A stretch of DNA of 64,000 nt from Arthrobacter sp. ov407. GTDB lineage: Bacteria > Actinomycetota > Actinomycetes > Actinomycetales > Micrococcaceae. Shown piece after piece: positions 62,402 through 64,000 of this stretch. The notes below the pieces were generated by a model. That model saw nothing but the letters and a program-made list of their open reading frames with translations, made no database searches and was not told the DNA's origin. Where the stretch lies: positions 62,001 through 126,000 of the forward strand of contig NZ_FNGD01000012.1 of NCBI RefSeq assembly GCF_900102895.1. Reading direction: 5' to 3'. Position numbers and translations under genes: made by a program. Each line of letters opens with the position of its first letter. Position 1 is the stretch's first letter.

Positions 62402-63970
62402 ATGAGTCAAACTATCGGCCGTGAAGACGGCCCCATCACGCACGACGCCGTCGATCCGGCCGGTTCCAAGCACGGCATCTCGGGCAAGGGGCTCAAGGGC
62501 GGCCAGCTGGGCCTGCTCGCCGTCGTTGTCCTGGGCATTTCCTCCGTGGCGCCCGCCTACAGCCTTACCAGTTCGCTGGGACCCGCCGTTGGCGCCGTCG
62601 GCCTGCAGCTGCCCGCGATCTTCATCGTCGCGTTCATCCCCATGATCCTGGTGGCATTCGCCTACCGGGAGCTCAACGCCGATTCCCCGGACAGCGGCAC
62701 CACCTTCACGTGGGCCACCAAGGCGTTCGGCCCGTTCGTCGGCTGGATGGGAGGCTGGGGGCTGCTGGCGGCCAACATCATCGTCCTGTCCAACCTGGCC
62801 GGCGTCGCGGTGGACTTCTTCTACCTCTTCCTGGCCCAGGTGTTCAACAACCCCGAACTCGCGGACCTGACCTCGAACACGGCCGTGAACATCGTGACCT
62901 GCCTCGTGTTCGTGGCACTCGCCGTCTGGGTCAGCTACCGCGGCCTGCACGCCACCAAGCTGGTGCAGTACACCATGGTCGGATTCCAGGTGCTCGTCTT
63001 GGGCATCTTCGTCGTCATGGCGCTCACCCACGCCGCCTCGGGCGACTCGGGCACCTCGATCGCCTTCAGCTGGGACTGGTTCAACCCGATGAAGATCGGT
63101 AGCTTCGAGCAGTTCGCCGCCGGTATGTCACTGGCCGTCTTCGTCTACTGGGGCTGGGACGTCTGCCTCACCGTGAACGAGGAAACCAAGGGCGGCAAGG
63201 GCACCGCGGGCCGGGCGGGAACCACGACGGCGGTCGCCGTCCTGGCCCTCTACCTCATCGCGATCGTGGCCACCATGATGGTGGCCGGCACCGGAGCCGA
63301 CGGCATTGGTCTGAACAACCCGGACAACCAGTCGAACATCTTCGCGGCACTGGCTTCCCCCGTCATGGGCCCGCTGGCCATCCTGATGTCCCTGGCCGTG
63401 CTCTCCGGCACCGCATCCTCCCTGCAGTCCACCATGGCCTCCCCCGCCCGCAGCCTGCTGGCGATGGGCCACTACGGCGCCCTGCCGCCGCGCTTCGCAT
63501 CTGTCAGCAAGCGCTTCGGATCCCCGGGCTACGCCACGGTGATTGCCGGCGTGATTTCCGGTGGCTTCTATGCCGTCATGAAGGTGGTCAGCGAAAACGT
63601 CCTCAACGACACCATCATGGCCCTGGGCCTGATGATCTGCTTCTATTACGCCCTCACGGCGTTCGCCTGCACGTGGTACTTCCGGCACAGCCTGTTCTCC
63701 AGCGTCCGCAACTTCTTCATGCGGCTGCTGTTCCCGGTCCTGGGCGGCCTGGTCCTCACCGTGGTCTTCTTCCAGACCGCCGTGGACAGCTGGGCGCCGG
63801 AATTCGGCAGCGGCTCGGAGATCTTCGGCGTCGGCCTGGTGTTCATCCTGGGCATCGGCATCCTCGCCCTCGGCCTGGTGATCATGCTGGTCGCCGCGAA
63901 ACTGCATCCGGGCTTCTTCCGGGGCGAGACTATCCGGAAGGACACGCCCGCCCTGGTGGTTCCGGAGTAG
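62402..63970 (+). CDS. APC-family amino acid/polyamine permease
   Basis: 522 residues, 12 membrane segments. Features of the APC fold: VVVLGISSVAPAYSLTSSLG in segment 1 and TFTWATKAFGPFVGWMGGWG after segment 2. ATG is nine bases after the aguA stop with AAGG before it, so it is in the agu operon. It most likely imports agmatine or a related diamine, or exports putrescine; substrate is inferred only from context. The regulator for the palindromic operators may lie just past the window's right edge. Confidence 0.88.
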   Translation: MSQTIGREDGPITHDAVDPAGSKHGISGKGLKGGQLGLLAVVVLGISSVAPAYSLTSSLGPAVGAVGLQLPAIFIVAFIPMILVAFAYRELNADSPDSGTTFTWATKAFGPFVGWMGGWGLLAANIIVLSNLAGVAVDFFYLFLAQVFNNPELADLTSNTAVNIVTCLVFVALAVWVSYRGLHATKLVQYTMVGFQVLVLGIFVVMALTHAASGDSGTSIAFSWDWFNPMKIGSFEQFAAGMSLAVFVYWGWDVCLTVNEETKGGKGTAGRAGTTTAVAVLALYLIAIVATMMVAGTGADGIGLNNPDNQSNIFAALASPVMGPLAILMSLAVLSGTASSLQSTMASPARSLLAMGHYGALPPRFASVSKRFGSPGYATVIAGVISGGFYAVMKVVSENVLNDTIMALGLMICFYYALTAFACTWYFRHSLFSSVRNFFMRLLFPVLGGLVLTVVFFQTAVDSWAPEFGSGSEIFGVGLVFILGIGILALGLVIMLVAAKLHPGFFRGETIRKDTPALVVPE

Positions 63971-64000
63971 CCTCCGCGGCAAGGACCCGCCGGCCCGGGC

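Overview
The window is high-GC DNA from an actinobacterium, most likely a flagellated member of the Micrococcaceae (Arthrobacter or Pseudarthrobacter type). This is inferred from gene content: an XPB-type helicase, a stand-alone GroEL with a GGM tail, the DUF3263 / LytR_C / cold-shock trio, a DUF4193 zinc-ribbon protein, a WXG100 protein, ThrE, FemX, and frequent GTG and TTG starts. I saw no rRNA, tRNA, insertion sequence, phage gene or CRISPR array.

Layout. 1-4400: end of an XPB helicase, an OmpR-type response regulator with its histidine kinase, and a WXG100 protein. 4400-15600: housekeeping and envelope genes, namely an RNase H fusion, groEL under a CIRCE operator, a solute-binding lipoprotein coupled to a cold-shock gene, LytR_C, DUF3263, uracil-DNA glycosylase, a siderophore-interacting protein behind a candidate iron box, ThrE exporter, FemX and TspO. 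15600-23900: a glycine/serine catabolic block on the minus strand. A tandem glycine riboswitch leads into gcvP-gcvT; an inverted composite repeat element of about 510 bp follows, then gcvH-glyA-sdaA. Together these could take glycine to methylene-THF, serine and pyruvate. 24100-26900: a TetR regulator facing a DHA2 drug exporter across one operator, then Dps.

27000-58200 is an almost complete flagellar locus. Minus-strand blocks are fliC; fliD-fliS-(FliT-position protein); flgB-flgC-fliE-fliF-fliG-fliH-fliI-fliJ-(NlpC/P60)-fliK-flgD-flgE; flbD-motA-motB; fliM-fliN-fliO-fliP-fliQ-fliR-flhB-flhA-(FlhF-like)-csrA; and the sigma factor fliA. The plus strand carries flgN-flgK-flgL-fliW and a second flgN-like gene. 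A cytochrome P450 gene sits inside the locus. Five flagellar blocks share one promoter pattern, CT(A/T)AC-N15-G(C/G)CGA(T/C)A(G/A), placed as a FliA (sigma-28) regulon would require. The flagellin leader carries a hairpin with GGA in its loop plus a GGA in the Shine-Dalgarno, which fits CsrA control; csrA and its antagonist fliW are both here. No fliL, flgG/flgF, flgJ, flgM, flhG or chemotaxis gene is visible.

58200-64000: a secreted AMIN-like protein, DUF4193, a GyrI-like protein, and an agmatine-to-putrescine operon (aguB-aguA-permease) behind two palindromic operators.

The most interesting points are the sigma-28 promoter set, the CsrA/FliW flagellin leader, an FlhF-like protein without a P-loop, the second FlgN, the flagellar NlpC/P60 protein, and several phased intergenic repeat elements, notably a 32-bp-period array around a palindrome.
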